Shown piece after piece: positions 1 through 8,585 of a stretch of 59,062 nucleotides of DNA. The stretch lies in NCBI RefSeq assembly GCF_003788585.1, contig NZ_AYKG01000014.1, positions 1 through 59,062 of the forward strand, read 5' to 3'. Position 1 is the stretch's first letter. Each line of letters starts with the position of its first letter. Made by a program: the position numbers and the translations under genes. This DNA comes from Salinisphaera japonica YTM-1. GTDB lineage: Bacteria > Pseudomonadota > Gammaproteobacteria > Nevskiales > Salinisphaeraceae. A model generated the notes under the pieces. It made no database searches. It worked only from the letters and a program-made list of their open reading frames with translations, and was not told where the DNA came from.

Positions 1-154
1 CGCTTTGACCTCTTGCGTTAGCGTCAAACCATCATACGGCGGGACTGAACACCTAGGGCGTGCTGAGGTTTCAGACGATCCGTAGCGATACGCGCTATCA
101 CGCCGCCCACGACGTGGCACACTTCATGTTCTGTCCAACAATGAGCAACACGCC

Positions 155-436
155 ATGAATCAGGCTGACAAGGAGCGTATCGTCTGGGCCGCGCTCAGCG
201 CGGGTGCGGTGATCGGCGCCAGCATGGTCGCGCGCAAGAGCGCTGATCGGGCCTGGCGGCAACTGCGCGGCGATACCCCGCCCAAGGATGCCGCCGAGCC
301 GTCCAACAGCTGGCGCGATCTCATCCTGTGGGCCGGCGCCAGCGGTCTGTCGGTCGCACTGGCGCGCTTCGTGGCCCAGGGAATCGTCAGCAAGCTCTGG
401 CGCAAGCGGCTCGGCCGGCGCCCGCCCGGGCAGTAG
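155..436 (+). CDS. DUF4235-like small membrane protein
   Basis: The product is 93 residues. Residues about 10-26 form a hydrophobic, small-residue stretch, and about 55-75 form a second one, separated by a charged Trp/Arg segment. This size and two-helix layout match the DUF4235 integral membrane family, whose function is unknown. The C-terminus is Arg/Pro-rich and probably cytoplasmic. No strong ribosome binding site precedes the ATG. The gene stands alone, convergent with the lipocalin gene downstream. The family name is assigned from overall pattern only. Confidence 0.7.
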   Translation: MNQADKERIVWAALSAGAVIGASMVARKSADRAWRQLRGDTPPKDAAEPSNSWRDLILWAGASGLSVALARFVAQGIVSKLWRKRLGRRPPGQ

Positions 437-457
437 CACCTTATCGATCGGCACGCC

Positions 458-997
458 TCACGCCAGTGATACGTGTGACTCGGCCGGTTGCTGGGGCACT
501 TTACGCAACTTGGACATGTCATAGCCGATCTGTCGCACCCGCTCGACCAGGGCATCGTAGGCGTCGTCACTAATCTGCGGCGTGGCCGCCATGATCCAGA
601 CGAAATCCCGGCGCTCGCGGGCCACAATGGTCGTCTGGTAGTCGTCGTCCACGTACGAGACCACGAACTGCATCTTGATCGGCCAGACAAACTGCATGGC
701 CCAGACGGCGTTGCCGGTATTCGGCACCACGAAGCCCGTGGGGTTCATGGTTTTATGCGCGCCGTTCGGCCCGTCTTTTCTGAACGTGAAGGTCACATCG
801 ATCTGGTCATCGCCCTTGCGGCGATAACGCTCGATCGAGTTGTGGGCGGTTCGGGTCACCTTGGGCGGAATATGCGCGATGACATACCAGTCACGCATAT
901 AACGATCCAGATCCACGTTGTCGGCCGTGGGAAACGACCGATCCGGCGTGATGCTCGCCGCCGAAAAACCGAACGAGCGATTCATGAACGAGACCAT
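458..997 (-). CDS. lipocalin family protein (Blc-like)
   Basis: The 179-residue product has the bacterial lipocalin signature near its start (RDWYVIA around W37), followed by alternating beta strands and a C-terminal helix, as in Blc. Bacterial lipocalins bind fatty acids or lysophospholipids at the envelope. Unlike E. coli Blc, no lipobox or clear signal peptide is visible, so the location is uncertain. The ATG at 997 has a GGGA about eight bases upstream. A second in-frame ATG lies four codons further in. Confidence 0.85.
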   Translation of the reverse strand: MVSFMNRSFGFSAASITPDRSFPTADNVDLDRYMRDWYVIAHIPPKVTRTAHNSIERYRRKGDDQIDVTFTFRKDGPNGAHKTMNPTGFVVPNTGNAVWAMQFVWPIKMQFVVSYVDDDYQTTIVARERRDFVWIMAATPQISDDAYDALVERVRQIGYDMSKLRKVPQQPAESHVSLA

Positions 998-1113
998 GTG
1001 CGTTTCCCGTAGATAGCCGGCCGGGCGACCGGCCTTAAGTCAGTAGCGTGACTATGCGTGCTGCCCGGCCCGCTTGGCTATCCGTCCGATCACCGATCGG
1101 GGCAAGACACCGA

Positions 1114-2622
1114 TCAGAACGCGTACTTGGCCGAAAACTGCAGCCGGTCGAGGTTGCCGTCGGCGCCCGACTCGATCTCGCGCTCGGCATAGATGTACTC
1201 GCCGCCGAACGACAGCGGGGTGATCGGGTTCCAGATCAGGTTCACGTGAAAGCTCGAGGCACTTTGCGTGGCTGCGTCGCGCGGGCCGAAATCGTTACGC
1301 CCGTTGTTGTCGACCTGGAGCGTGCCCAGCACCACGTTCGAGCGCCATTTCGGCGACCAGACATGCTTGTAAGCCAGATACCCCGAGGCATAGGAGATCG
1401 TCTCCACGTTGCCGTCGGCGTCGATCGTGCCGGCCGGAATCAGACCCAGTGCGACATAGCGGCCCAGGCCATCGCCGTAGGTCGAGAAGAACCGCAGATC
1501 GTCGCCGCCGTTGCCCACCTTCAGGCGCCCGGACAAGCGAAAGCCATAACCGACCGTCGCGTCCTCGTCGAAACGCTCGCCGGTCACCGGATCATCGATG
1601 CCTTCGTTACTCACCCGGCGCACGATGCCGCCAAAGCCGACATGGCCCAGACGATGCTCGATGCGATAGTCGGCGACCAGATCAGGCCAGTCTTCTTCCT
1701 GTAGCGTGGCTGTGGTGCCGGTGTTGGTGTCACGATCAAAGAATTCTTCCGTCACGCTCGGGTTTTCCAGCGCGACAGCGAAGTTGTTCTTGGTATAACG
1801 GATCTGGGTCTGGCGAATCAGGCTGATGGATTCAGACGGGCCGATCTGGTCCAGCGTTTCCGGCGTGGCCGAGGTATCCATGAAGGTCGAGTCGGTCTGG
1901 CCGAACAGCCAGGTCTTGTCGAGCTCGAAGATCGCATCGCGCAAGCGCATGCCGTATGAGCCCGTCGTGGCCTCGTTGGCATCGTCGCCGAAGAAATCGA
2001 ACTCGACATAGCCCTCGATCTCGTGGCCGCCGAGCCGGGTATTGGTCAACAGATTGATACGTGTCCAGCGGGCCGAGAAATCAGTGGCCTCCGAGCCCGG
2101 GCCTTGGCCGACGTTCACGCGCGACGGCGTATACAACTCGCGCTGTCGATCGGTGGAGTCGCCGGTGCTGAAATTACTGAAATTGGCGTTGACCTTCACA
2201 TACCCGCCGATGTCCGCGGTGGTGTGCTCGCCGATGCTGAACTGCAACGGGTCATTGTCTTCTGCGGCCGGTTTGGCGGCGACGAAATCAGCCTGCTCCC
2301 CGGCCTCGTCACTCAGCAGCTCCTGGGCCACCGGCTCCTGAGAGAAATCCGCGCGTGGCGTCTGGGTCTGTGACCCATCATCGGTGGAACTATCGGTGTT
2401 GGCCGCGACCGTCTGGTTATCGCCGGCCGCCGTGTCGGGCGTTTTCGCGCCGGCCTGCGGCTTGCCGTCCTTGGGCAGCGTCAATCCGGCAGCCTGGATG
2501 ATCTGCTCCAGGCGTTTGACCCGGTCCTCGAGCGCTTCGGTAGAGGTCTCGGCCATCGCCGGACCCGTCAAACCGGCCATGCCGATGAACAATGCCGATG
2601 TCGTGCGCGGGATCAGCCGCAT
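1114..2622 (-). CDS. DcaP-like trimeric outer-membrane porin
   Basis: The 502-residue product begins with a Sec signal peptide ending AMA, then a short coiled-coil segment (ALEDRVKRLEQII). A low-complexity Thr/Asp/Gln linker follows, then a long beta-barrel region ending in Phe (SAKYAF), the terminal aromatic of outer-membrane proteins. This architecture is that of DcaP porins, which take up dicarboxylates and related small acids. The ATG at 2622 is chosen because GGAGG lies just upstream and the signal peptide starts there. Further upstream in-frame codons lie in a repeat element. That element starts only 33 bases before the ATG, so the promoter must lie inside or beyond it. Confidence 0.85.
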   Translation of the reverse strand: MRLIPRTTSALFIGMAGLTGPAMAETSTEALEDRVKRLEQIIQAAGLTLPKDGKPQAGAKTPDTAAGDNQTVAANTDSSTDDGSQTQTPRADFSQEPVAQELLSDEAGEQADFVAAKPAAEDNDPLQFSIGEHTTADIGGYVKVNANFSNFSTGDSTDRQRELYTPSRVNVGQGPGSEATDFSARWTRINLLTNTRLGGHEIEGYVEFDFFGDDANEATTGSYGMRLRDAIFELDKTWLFGQTDSTFMDTSATPETLDQIGPSESISLIRQTQIRYTKNNFAVALENPSVTEEFFDRDTNTGTTATLQEEDWPDLVADYRIEHRLGHVGFGGIVRRVSNEGIDDPVTGERFDEDATVGYGFRLSGRLKVGNGGDDLRFFSTYGDGLGRYVALGLIPAGTIDADGNVETISYASGYLAYKHVWSPKWRSNVVLGTLQVDNNGRNDFGPRDAATQSASSFHVNLIWNPITPLSFGGEYIYAEREIESGADGNLDRLQFSAKYAF

Positions 2623-2654
2623 AAATCGCCCTCCGAAAAACCGCCAGGATCTGT

Positions 2655-2926
2655 TAGGGCCTGTTGCCGTTTCATACGAGTCCGCGCCAAGCGCTGTTTT
2701 GCGGCAAGACGAGGCGTAGCTCACGCCGCGCAGTCATTCTGCGCTAGTGGGCTAAAACGCTGTATTGCCGCAAAACAGCGCTTGTCCCGAAGGGTTGGGC
2801 CGCAAATCGCGCCCTGCGGCGTTACGAGTTTTGATCGTGGCACGCCACGACGCGGCGACTCGCGCCTTGCAGGACACGATTTGCGGTCTCCAACGCGGCG
2901 CTCGTATGAAACGGCAACAGGCCCTA
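2655..2926. mobile_element. MITE-like element, copy 1 (268 bp plus flanking TA)
   Basis: This non-coding element has about 24-bp terminal inverted repeats starting GGGCCTGTTGCCGTTTCAT and is flanked on both sides by TA. It contains a large internal inverted repeat: 20-base arms at 2688-2707 and 2765-2784 are exact reverse complements. Further smaller palindromes lie in its right half. Copies 2 (4122-4408) and 3 (from 58881) have the same orientation and layout. A TA duplication is typical of IS630/Tc1-mariner transposases, but no transposase gene is present here. It lies between the porin gene and the hydrolase gene. Confidence 0.85.
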
Positions 2927-3103
2927 GCAGGCGGCACGGTATAAGAGCGTTGTCAGTCATGCACTTAGACAAAAGTACGTCATAACATCACTGCATGACG
3001 CATACACATGATGCCGGTCTGTTTCGTTCTCCGATCGGCCAATAGAAGCCGGCCCGAGCGCCTTGCTACTGTCAGGTCATCACCTTCGCTTTTGTAATAA
3101 GCC

Positions 3104-4186
3104 ATGACGTTCTCTCGTTTCGGGCTGACCTGTAGTTTGATCACGATCGGCTGGGTGGCCGGCCTGACCGCCGCGCCTGCCGCCGACCACACCGCGATGC
3201 GCGTACAAAGCACACACGACATCGAGCTGTTCGTACGCCACGCCGCGCCAACGCGCGACACGGATCAGCATCGCGCGGTGCTGTTCGTCCACGGCGCGAG
3301 TTATCCCAGCACCACGTTCGCAACGCCGGTGGCCGGCGGGCCGAGCTGGATGGATCGCATGGCAGCGCGTGGCTACGATGTCTATGCCATGGACGTGCGT
3401 GGCTATGGCCGCTCGACCCGCCCGGTCGCCATGCAGGCCCCGGCCGCCGATAACCCGCCGTTCGCCCGGGCGCGCGATGTCGTTTCCGATATCGACGACG
3501 TCATCGAGCGTATTCGCCGCGACAGCGATGTCGACACGGTGGATCTTGTGGGTTGGTCATGGGGCACGGTCACCACCGGGCTCTACGCAACCCGCCACGG
3601 CGACAAACTGAACCGGCTGGTGCTCTATGCCCCGGTCTACAGCACCACGAATACGGCCTGGACCGACAAACTGGCCGCCCCCGACGACACGGACACCCTG
3701 GGCGATATCGGCGCCTATCGCACGATCACGCGCGAGGCCGCCGATCAACGCTGGGCCGAGCAGATCACCGCGGATGAGCCAGGCGCCTGGCGCGATCCTG
3801 CTGTTTTCAAGGCCTGGTTCGATGACATGCTCGCCGCCGAACCCGGCAAGAATGCCAAGACCGTCAAGGCGCCGAACGGCGTACTGGTCGATATCTGGCA
3901 TATCTTCCATGAAGACCCGATCTATGACGCGGGCGCGATCGATGTACCCACCCTCGTGATCCGCGGCGATGCCGATCCCACCTCAAGCAATGCCGATGCA
4001 CTGGGCCTGTTTCATGCCCTGGGCACCGATACCAAGCGCTACGTGATCATCGGCAACGCCACGCATTTTGCAGCACTGGAAAAGAATGCACCGCAGCTGT
4101 TCGCCGAAACCGCGCTGTTTCTAGGGTCTGTTGAGGTTTTATACGAGTCCGCGCCAAGCGCTGTTTTGCGGCAAGACGAGGCGTAG
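3104..4186 (+). CDS. exported alpha/beta hydrolase with element-encoded C-terminus
   Basis: The 360-residue product has an N-terminal hydrophobic signal sequence ending APAAD and an alpha/beta hydrolase fold. It has the oxyanion region LFVHGAS, nucleophile elbow GWSWG, acidic residue in RGDADPTS and catalytic His in GNATHFA. The substrate is not identifiable, though an esterase or lipase-like role in the periplasm is likely. The last 20 residues, from GSVEV to the stop, are encoded by the MITE-like element at 4122-4408, which supplies the stop codon. The catalytic His lies upstream, so activity may survive. The natural C-terminus has been replaced. Confidence 0.85.
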   Translation: MTFSRFGLTCSLITIGWVAGLTAAPAADHTAMRVQSTHDIELFVRHAAPTRDTDQHRAVLFVHGASYPSTTFATPVAGGPSWMDRMAARGYDVYAMDVRGYGRSTRPVAMQAPAADNPPFARARDVVSDIDDVIERIRRDSDVDTVDLVGWSWGTVTTGLYATRHGDKLNRLVLYAPVYSTTNTAWTDKLAAPDDTDTLGDIGAYRTITREAADQRWAEQITADEPGAWRDPAVFKAWFDDMLAAEPGKNAKTVKAPNGVLVDIWHIFHEDPIYDAGAIDVPTLVIRGDADPTSSNADALGLFHALGTDTKRYVIIGNATHFAALEKNAPQLFAETALFLGSVEVLYESAPSAVLRQDEA

Positions 4187-4408
4187 CCCGTGCCGCGCAG
4201 TCATTCTGCGCTAGTGGACTAGAACGCTGTATTGCCGCAAAACAGCGCTTGTCCCGAAGGGTTGGGCCGCCCATAAAAAATCGAAGATGGGCGCCCTGCG
4301 GCGTTACGAGTCTAGATCGTGGCACGCCACGACGCGGCGACTCCCGCCTTGCAGGCCACGATTTGCGGTCTCCAACGCGGCGCTCGTATGAAACCTCAAC
4401 AGGCCCTA
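4122..4408. mobile_element. MITE-like element, copy 2 (283 bp plus flanking TA)
   Basis: This is the same element as copy 1, in the same orientation, with TA on both sides. Its terminal repeats read TTGAGG where copy 1 reads TTGCCG, and the change is present at both ends. The internal 20-base inverted arms are conserved at 4155-4174 and 4232-4251. It carries a short extra hairpin (GCCCAT ... ATGGGC) in the right half that copy 1 lacks. It interrupts the 3' end of the hydrolase gene and replaces its stop codon. Confidence 0.85.
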
Positions 4409-4515
4409 GCGGGCACACGGTGAACACGATTGCCTCCAACGCCGGCTTTTTCGGCGTACCCCAGTAGTTCGACGCCGGGCGTCTATCTTTGCCCGCGCTT
4501 TGACATGGAGATTGC

Positions 4516-5229
4516 ATGACTTATCGCACATTCGTGACCGCTGCCTCGCTCATCGCCACTGGCATTGCCACACCGGCCCTTGCCCAAAGCCAGGGCCAGG
4601 GCCAGGCCGACAAGACAACGAACCAGCAAGCGTCCAAGACCGTTGGCCACAACGCCCAGTATCCGCTCTCGGCTGACCTGCGCCGGGCCTCGAACCAGGC
4701 GCTGCAAGCCACCTTGTATGACCTGATCGCGCTCAAGCACGCCGCCCATCAGGAACACTGGAACGTCGTGGGGCTGGAGTTCTATCAGCTGCACGAGTTT
4801 TACTCAGAGCTCTATACCTCACTGAGCGCGCCCATCGACCGCACCGCCGAGCGGATTCGTGCCCTGGGCAAGGCCGCCGACGGCCGGCCCGGCAAGGTAT
4901 CGAAAACCGCCCTGCCCAAGGCACCGCCGGTTGCCAAACGCTCGGCCAGGCAGACGCTGGCGCTGCTGGAAAAAGACTGGGCCACGGTGTCCAACGCGCT
5001 CTATCAGCGGATCGCCAAGACCGGCGACGATCTGGTCACCCAGGATCTGCTGATCGGCATCACCCACCGGATCGACAAGCAACTCTGGCAGCTCCGCTCA
5101 CATCTGGCCCGCATGGACAGCCAGAACAAGCGCTCGAACACCGGCGATCGCGATACGGCCAAGCCTCAGGCCGCCACGAAAAACACGCCCCAGAGCAACA
5201 ACGACCCAGACAGTCAGACCGTCAACTGA
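4516..5229 (+). CDS. exported Dps-like ferritin family protein
   Basis: The 237-residue product begins with a convincing Sec signal peptide (basic start, hydrophobic core, ALAQ cleavage region at about 21-24). The Dps four-helix core follows at about residues 45-205. Ferroxidase-site residues align by spacing with Dps: H81, H93, D108 and E112, in HWNVVGLEFYQLH and DRTAERI. The position matching E. coli D67 is Ser97, next to Glu98. A Gln/Asn/Lys-rich tail of about 35 residues follows. Dps proteins normally bind iron and DNA in the cytoplasm, so this one probably stores iron or detoxifies peroxide in the periplasm. GGAG precedes the ATG. Confidence 0.85.
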   Translation: MTYRTFVTAASLIATGIATPALAQSQGQGQADKTTNQQASKTVGHNAQYPLSADLRRASNQALQATLYDLIALKHAAHQEHWNVVGLEFYQLHEFYSELYTSLSAPIDRTAERIRALGKAADGRPGKVSKTALPKAPPVAKRSARQTLALLEKDWATVSNALYQRIAKTGDDLVTQDLLIGITHRIDKQLWQLRSHLARMDSQNKRSNTGDRDTAKPQAATKNTPQSNNDPDSQTVN

Positions 5230-5254
5230 TCCGCCCGGCTTGCGACACGCCCTC

Positions 5255-5286
5255 AGCCCGCAGGCCTTTGGCTTGCGGGCTTTTTA
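5255..5286. terminator. intrinsic terminator between convergent genes
   Basis: A GC-rich stem, GCCCGCAGGC pairing with GCTTGCGGGC, is followed by TTTTT. It terminates the Dps-like gene. The stop codon of the convergent beta-barrel gene lies in its T-run. Confidence 0.85.
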
Positions 5287-6123
5287 GAACGTCAGCCGGA
5301 GCCCAGCGTTCAGATTTACCTCGTGCGTATCGCTATCGTAGTCGGCTCGCGCTTGGCCGGCCGTGGCCACGTCGGCCTGTTGTGGGGTCTCGCGCGAGAT
5401 ATAGGTATAGCGCGCGGCCGTGAACACATGGACATGCGGGGCCAGCAGATAATCCAGGCTGAACTCGGCGCGCGCCAGCGGGGCATTATCGCTCGATACG
5501 TTGAGCGTTCGGAAACCCGGTGCCTGAATATCCAGCGTCTGCTCGTTGGCAAACGTCGAGGCGCCCATCAGGTCGATGCTGGCGATCAAGTTATGCACGA
5601 TACCGATATCGGCCAGTACCCCGCCGCCCAGAAAATAGGTGTCGTAATCGCGGCTGTAATCGATGCCGTAACTGATGTCTCGCTGCCAGTGCTGATAGCC
5701 GTAGCTCAGGTAGGGCGTGATCAACACCCGGTCCGAGGCCGCGGCAGAAAAGCCGAACTTGCCGTAGGTCGAGACAAGATCATTATCGCTATCGCGGTCG
5801 TTGCGAGGCGCGTCGGCCCCCGACAGGCCATAGTCTGTCTCACCGCCACTGTAGGCCGCGCCGGCCTCGAGAAACAGGCCGTTATCGAACAGCCAGCCGC
5901 CGCTGGCTCGCACCTGGGGCAACCAGCCCGTGTCATGCTCGCGACGGTCGCCAATCGCTTCATCGTGGTCCAGATAGCTGGCCCCACCGGCAATCGAGAC
6001 CTGTCGGTGCAACTCGACGAGCGCCGGATCGGCACCGGCCGGCGACAGTTCGGCAGCCGGTGCGGCCGTGGCCAGCCAACATGCCGCCGCCAGCCCACTC
6101 AGCGGGTATAACCGATTCCCCAT
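5284..6123 (-). CDS. outer-membrane beta-barrel protein
   Basis: The product is about 279 residues with a signal peptide (ATAAPAAE). Alternating aromatic/polar strands run throughout, and it ends LNAGLRLTF, a C-terminal Phe typical of outer-membrane barrels. It resembles generic MipA/OmpW-sized barrels, but no family is clearly recognisable and no substrate can be named. Two adjacent ATGs occur at 6126 and 6123. The second has better spacing from GAGGGG. Confidence 0.7.
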   Translation of the reverse strand: MGNRLYPLSGLAAACWLATAAPAAELSPAGADPALVELHRQVSIAGGASYLDHDEAIGDRREHDTGWLPQVRASGGWLFDNGLFLEAGAAYSGGETDYGLSGADAPRNDRDSDNDLVSTYGKFGFSAAASDRVLITPYLSYGYQHWQRDISYGIDYSRDYDTYFLGGGVLADIGIVHNLIASIDLMGASTFANEQTLDIQAPGFRTLNVSSDNAPLARAEFSLDYLLAPHVHVFTAARYTYISRETPQQADVATAGQARADYDSDTHEVNLNAGLRLTF

Positions 6124-6236
6124 CATTTCCCCTCGTCTGCTACAGACCGCACAATCGCGGGCTGTTACCCCTTGAACGAGGCGCTCAGGTTGCACATGGC
6201 CTGTAACGGTTTCATGACAACAACACTGTCGTAGAC

Positions 6237-6977
6237 TTGACCGTCATGCCCACGCCGCACAGCCCAGCGCCGGATATTCTGGACTTCGACCGGTTCATGG
6301 CCGCGGTCGATCTGTCACAGACCGAGATCTGTCGCGCGCTGTATCGCGCCAACCCGCAGATGATCCGTATCAAGAAAGAGCGGGTGGCCGTGCGCAATCT
6401 GGCCCGCTTGATCGATGCCACCCTGCATCTGGCCAATCGGCGCGGGTTTGCGGCCATGAGCATGCGCGCACTGTGTCAGGAGGCCGGCCTGTCCATGGGC
6501 GGCCTCTATGCGCTGATCCAGAGCAAGGATGATCTGGTCGGCCTGATCCAGAGCCATGGCTTCATGCTCACCCGCCAGATACTGGCTGATTTCACCCACG
6601 GCATCATCGACCCGCTGGCCCGGCTGGATGCCGCGGTGACCAGCCATCTGTTTCTGACTGAGGCCATGCGGCCCTGGTTTTATTTCTCGTACATGGAGGC
6701 ACGGCATCTGCCGGCCGCCCACCGCGCCGATGCACTCGCCATCGAGCGCGAGACCGAAGACCTGTTTCACGACATCATCGTCGACGGTATCGGGACCGGC
6801 CGGTTCGCAGCCGTCGATGCACGCCTGACGGCCTCGATGACCAAGGCCATGTTGCAGGACTGGTATCTCAAACGCGGCAAATACCGCGCCCAGAACACCA
6901 GCGTATCGCGCTACGGCGCCCACCTGCGCGGGCTGCTGCGCGCGCATCTGGGCCTGGCGCAGCCAGCCGTAGTGTGA
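6237..6977 (+). CDS. TetR-family transcriptional regulator
   Basis: The 246-residue product has an N-terminal extension of about 50 residues and then a TetR helix-turn-helix (FAAMSMRALCQEAGLSMGGL ... KDDL, about 75-105). A helical ligand-binding domain follows. It ends three bases before the convergent acyl-CoA ligase gene, so it is a plausible local regulator of that fatty-acid-type operon. This is inferred only from position. An alternative ATG lies three codons in. Confidence 0.85.
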   Translation: MTVMPTPHSPAPDILDFDRFMAAVDLSQTEICRALYRANPQMIRIKKERVAVRNLARLIDATLHLANRRGFAAMSMRALCQEAGLSMGGLYALIQSKDDLVGLIQSHGFMLTRQILADFTHGIIDPLARLDAAVTSHLFLTEAMRPWFYFSYMEARHLPAAHRADALAIERETEDLFHDIIVDGIGTGRFAAVDARLTASMTKAMLQDWYLKRGKYRAQNTSVSRYGAHLRGLLRAHLGLAQPAVV

Positions 6978-6980
6978 GCT

Positions 6981-8585
6981 TCAGAATCGATCGCGCAGGA
7001 CGTTCTTGCGTATCTTCCCGGTCGCGGTCTTGGGCAGTTCACAAAAGACCACGCGCTTGGGCGCCTTGAAGTGGGCCATGCGTTCGCGGCAATAATCGAT
7101 GAGCGAGTCGGCGGTCAGCGCCGTGTCGATGGCCAGGGTCACGAACGCACAGGGCACCTCGCCCCAGGTCTCGTCCGGGGCGGCCACCACCGCCGCTTCG
7201 ACGATCGCGGGGTGATCATAGAGCACGTCCTCGATCTCGAGGCTGGAGATGTTCTCGCCGCCGGAGATGATGATGTCCTTGGCCCGGTCCTTGATCTCGA
7301 CATAGCCATCGGGATGACAGACCGCCAGATCGCCGGTGTGAAACCAGCCGTCGGCAAACGCCTCGGCGGTCTTGGCCGGGTTGTCCAGATAGCCGGCCAT
7401 CACGGTGTGCCCACGGATACAGATCTCGCCGATGGTGGCGCCGTCGGCGGGCACCGCAGCACCGTTCACATCACGCACCGAGACATCCTCGATGGCGTAA
7501 TTGGCCACGCCCTGACGCGCCATGCGCGCGGCCAGTGTCTCGGTATCCAGCGCTGCCCAATCGGGCTGCCAGACACAAAGCGCCGACGCGCCATAGGTTT
7601 CGGTCAGGCCATAGAGGTGGGTGATCGCGAAACCGATGGTCTGGGCCTTGCGGATCACGGCCGCCGGCGGTGCCGCCCCGCCGAGGGCGAATATGGCGGT
7701 CTGGCTCAGCCGCTTGCCGGCCGCATCGAAAGCACCGATCAGCGTGTTGAGCACGATGGGCGCACCACACAGATGGGTGACGCCGTGTGTCTCGATCTCG
7801 TCAAAGATACGCGCGGCGTCGATGCCCGGCAGACAGACATGCGTGGCGCCCATCGCGGTCACCGACCAGACATAGCCCCAGCCGTCGCAGTGGAACATCG
7901 GCAAGGTCCAGAGATAGACCGAGGACTGCGTCATCTCGAAGGCCATGGCGTTGCTCATGGCGGCCAGATACCCGCCGCGATGGTGATACACCACACCCTT
8001 GGGGTCGCCCGTGGTGCCCGAGGTATACGACAGCGTCAGCGGCGCCCATTCATCGGCCGGCGTGACCGGGGCAAAATCATCACGCCCGGCGGCCAGCAGT
8101 GTTTCGTAGGCCTGGCCGGGCTCGGGGGTGGCGTTGCCGGCGTTGGTGATCCACACCAGCGCCGGCGGCGCGGCCATCCGGGCACAGGCATCAAGCACGG
8201 TCGGAGCAAACACGGTGTCCACGATCGCGATCCGTGCGCGGCCGTGGCCCAGAATGAAGGCGATCGTGGCGGCATCCAGGCGGGTGTTGACCGGGTTCAT
8301 CACCGCGCCCGCCATGGGAATGCCATAACGGGCCTCCAGCATCTCGTGGCGGTTACGCGACAAAACGGCCACCGTGTCACCGCTTACCACGCCGCAGGCG
8401 GCCAGCCCGGCAGCCAACGCCCGGGCCCGCTGCTCGAACTGGCGATAGGTCAGGCGAGCCTCGCCATCGATGATCGCGGTCTTGTCGGGATAGATCCGCG
8501 CCGAGCGTTTGAGAAACGATACCGGCGACAGCGGCGCGTGATTGGCCGCGTTCGGAACAAGCTGCGACCAGTCGGCCTGTGTCAT
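6981..8585 (-). CDS. AMP-dependent acyl-CoA ligase
   Basis: The 534-residue product has the adenylate-forming P-loop YTSGTTGDPKGV, the core GLTETYG motif, a HTGDLAV segment and the C-terminal catalytic lysine motif TATGKIRKN. It activates a carboxylic acid to its CoA thioester. It resembles medium/long-chain or methylmercaptopropionyl-type ligases, but substrate cannot be read from sequence. The ATG at 8585 overlaps the upstream dehydrogenase stop as ATGA, so the two are translationally coupled. A longer upstream frame was rejected. Confidence 0.9.
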   Translation of the reverse strand: MTQADWSQLVPNAANHAPLSPVSFLKRSARIYPDKTAIIDGEARLTYRQFEQRARALAAGLAACGVVSGDTVAVLSRNRHEMLEARYGIPMAGAVMNPVNTRLDAATIAFILGHGRARIAIVDTVFAPTVLDACARMAAPPALVWITNAGNATPEPGQAYETLLAAGRDDFAPVTPADEWAPLTLSYTSGTTGDPKGVVYHHRGGYLAAMSNAMAFEMTQSSVYLWTLPMFHCDGWGYVWSVTAMGATHVCLPGIDAARIFDEIETHGVTHLCGAPIVLNTLIGAFDAAGKRLSQTAIFALGGAAPPAAVIRKAQTIGFAITHLYGLTETYGASALCVWQPDWAALDTETLAARMARQGVANYAIEDVSVRDVNGAAVPADGATIGEICIRGHTVMAGYLDNPAKTAEAFADGWFHTGDLAVCHPDGYVEIKDRAKDIIISGGENISSLEIEDVLYDHPAIVEAAVVAAPDETWGEVPCAFVTLAIDTALTADSLIDYCRERMAHFKAPKRVVFCELPKTATGKIRKNVLRDRF

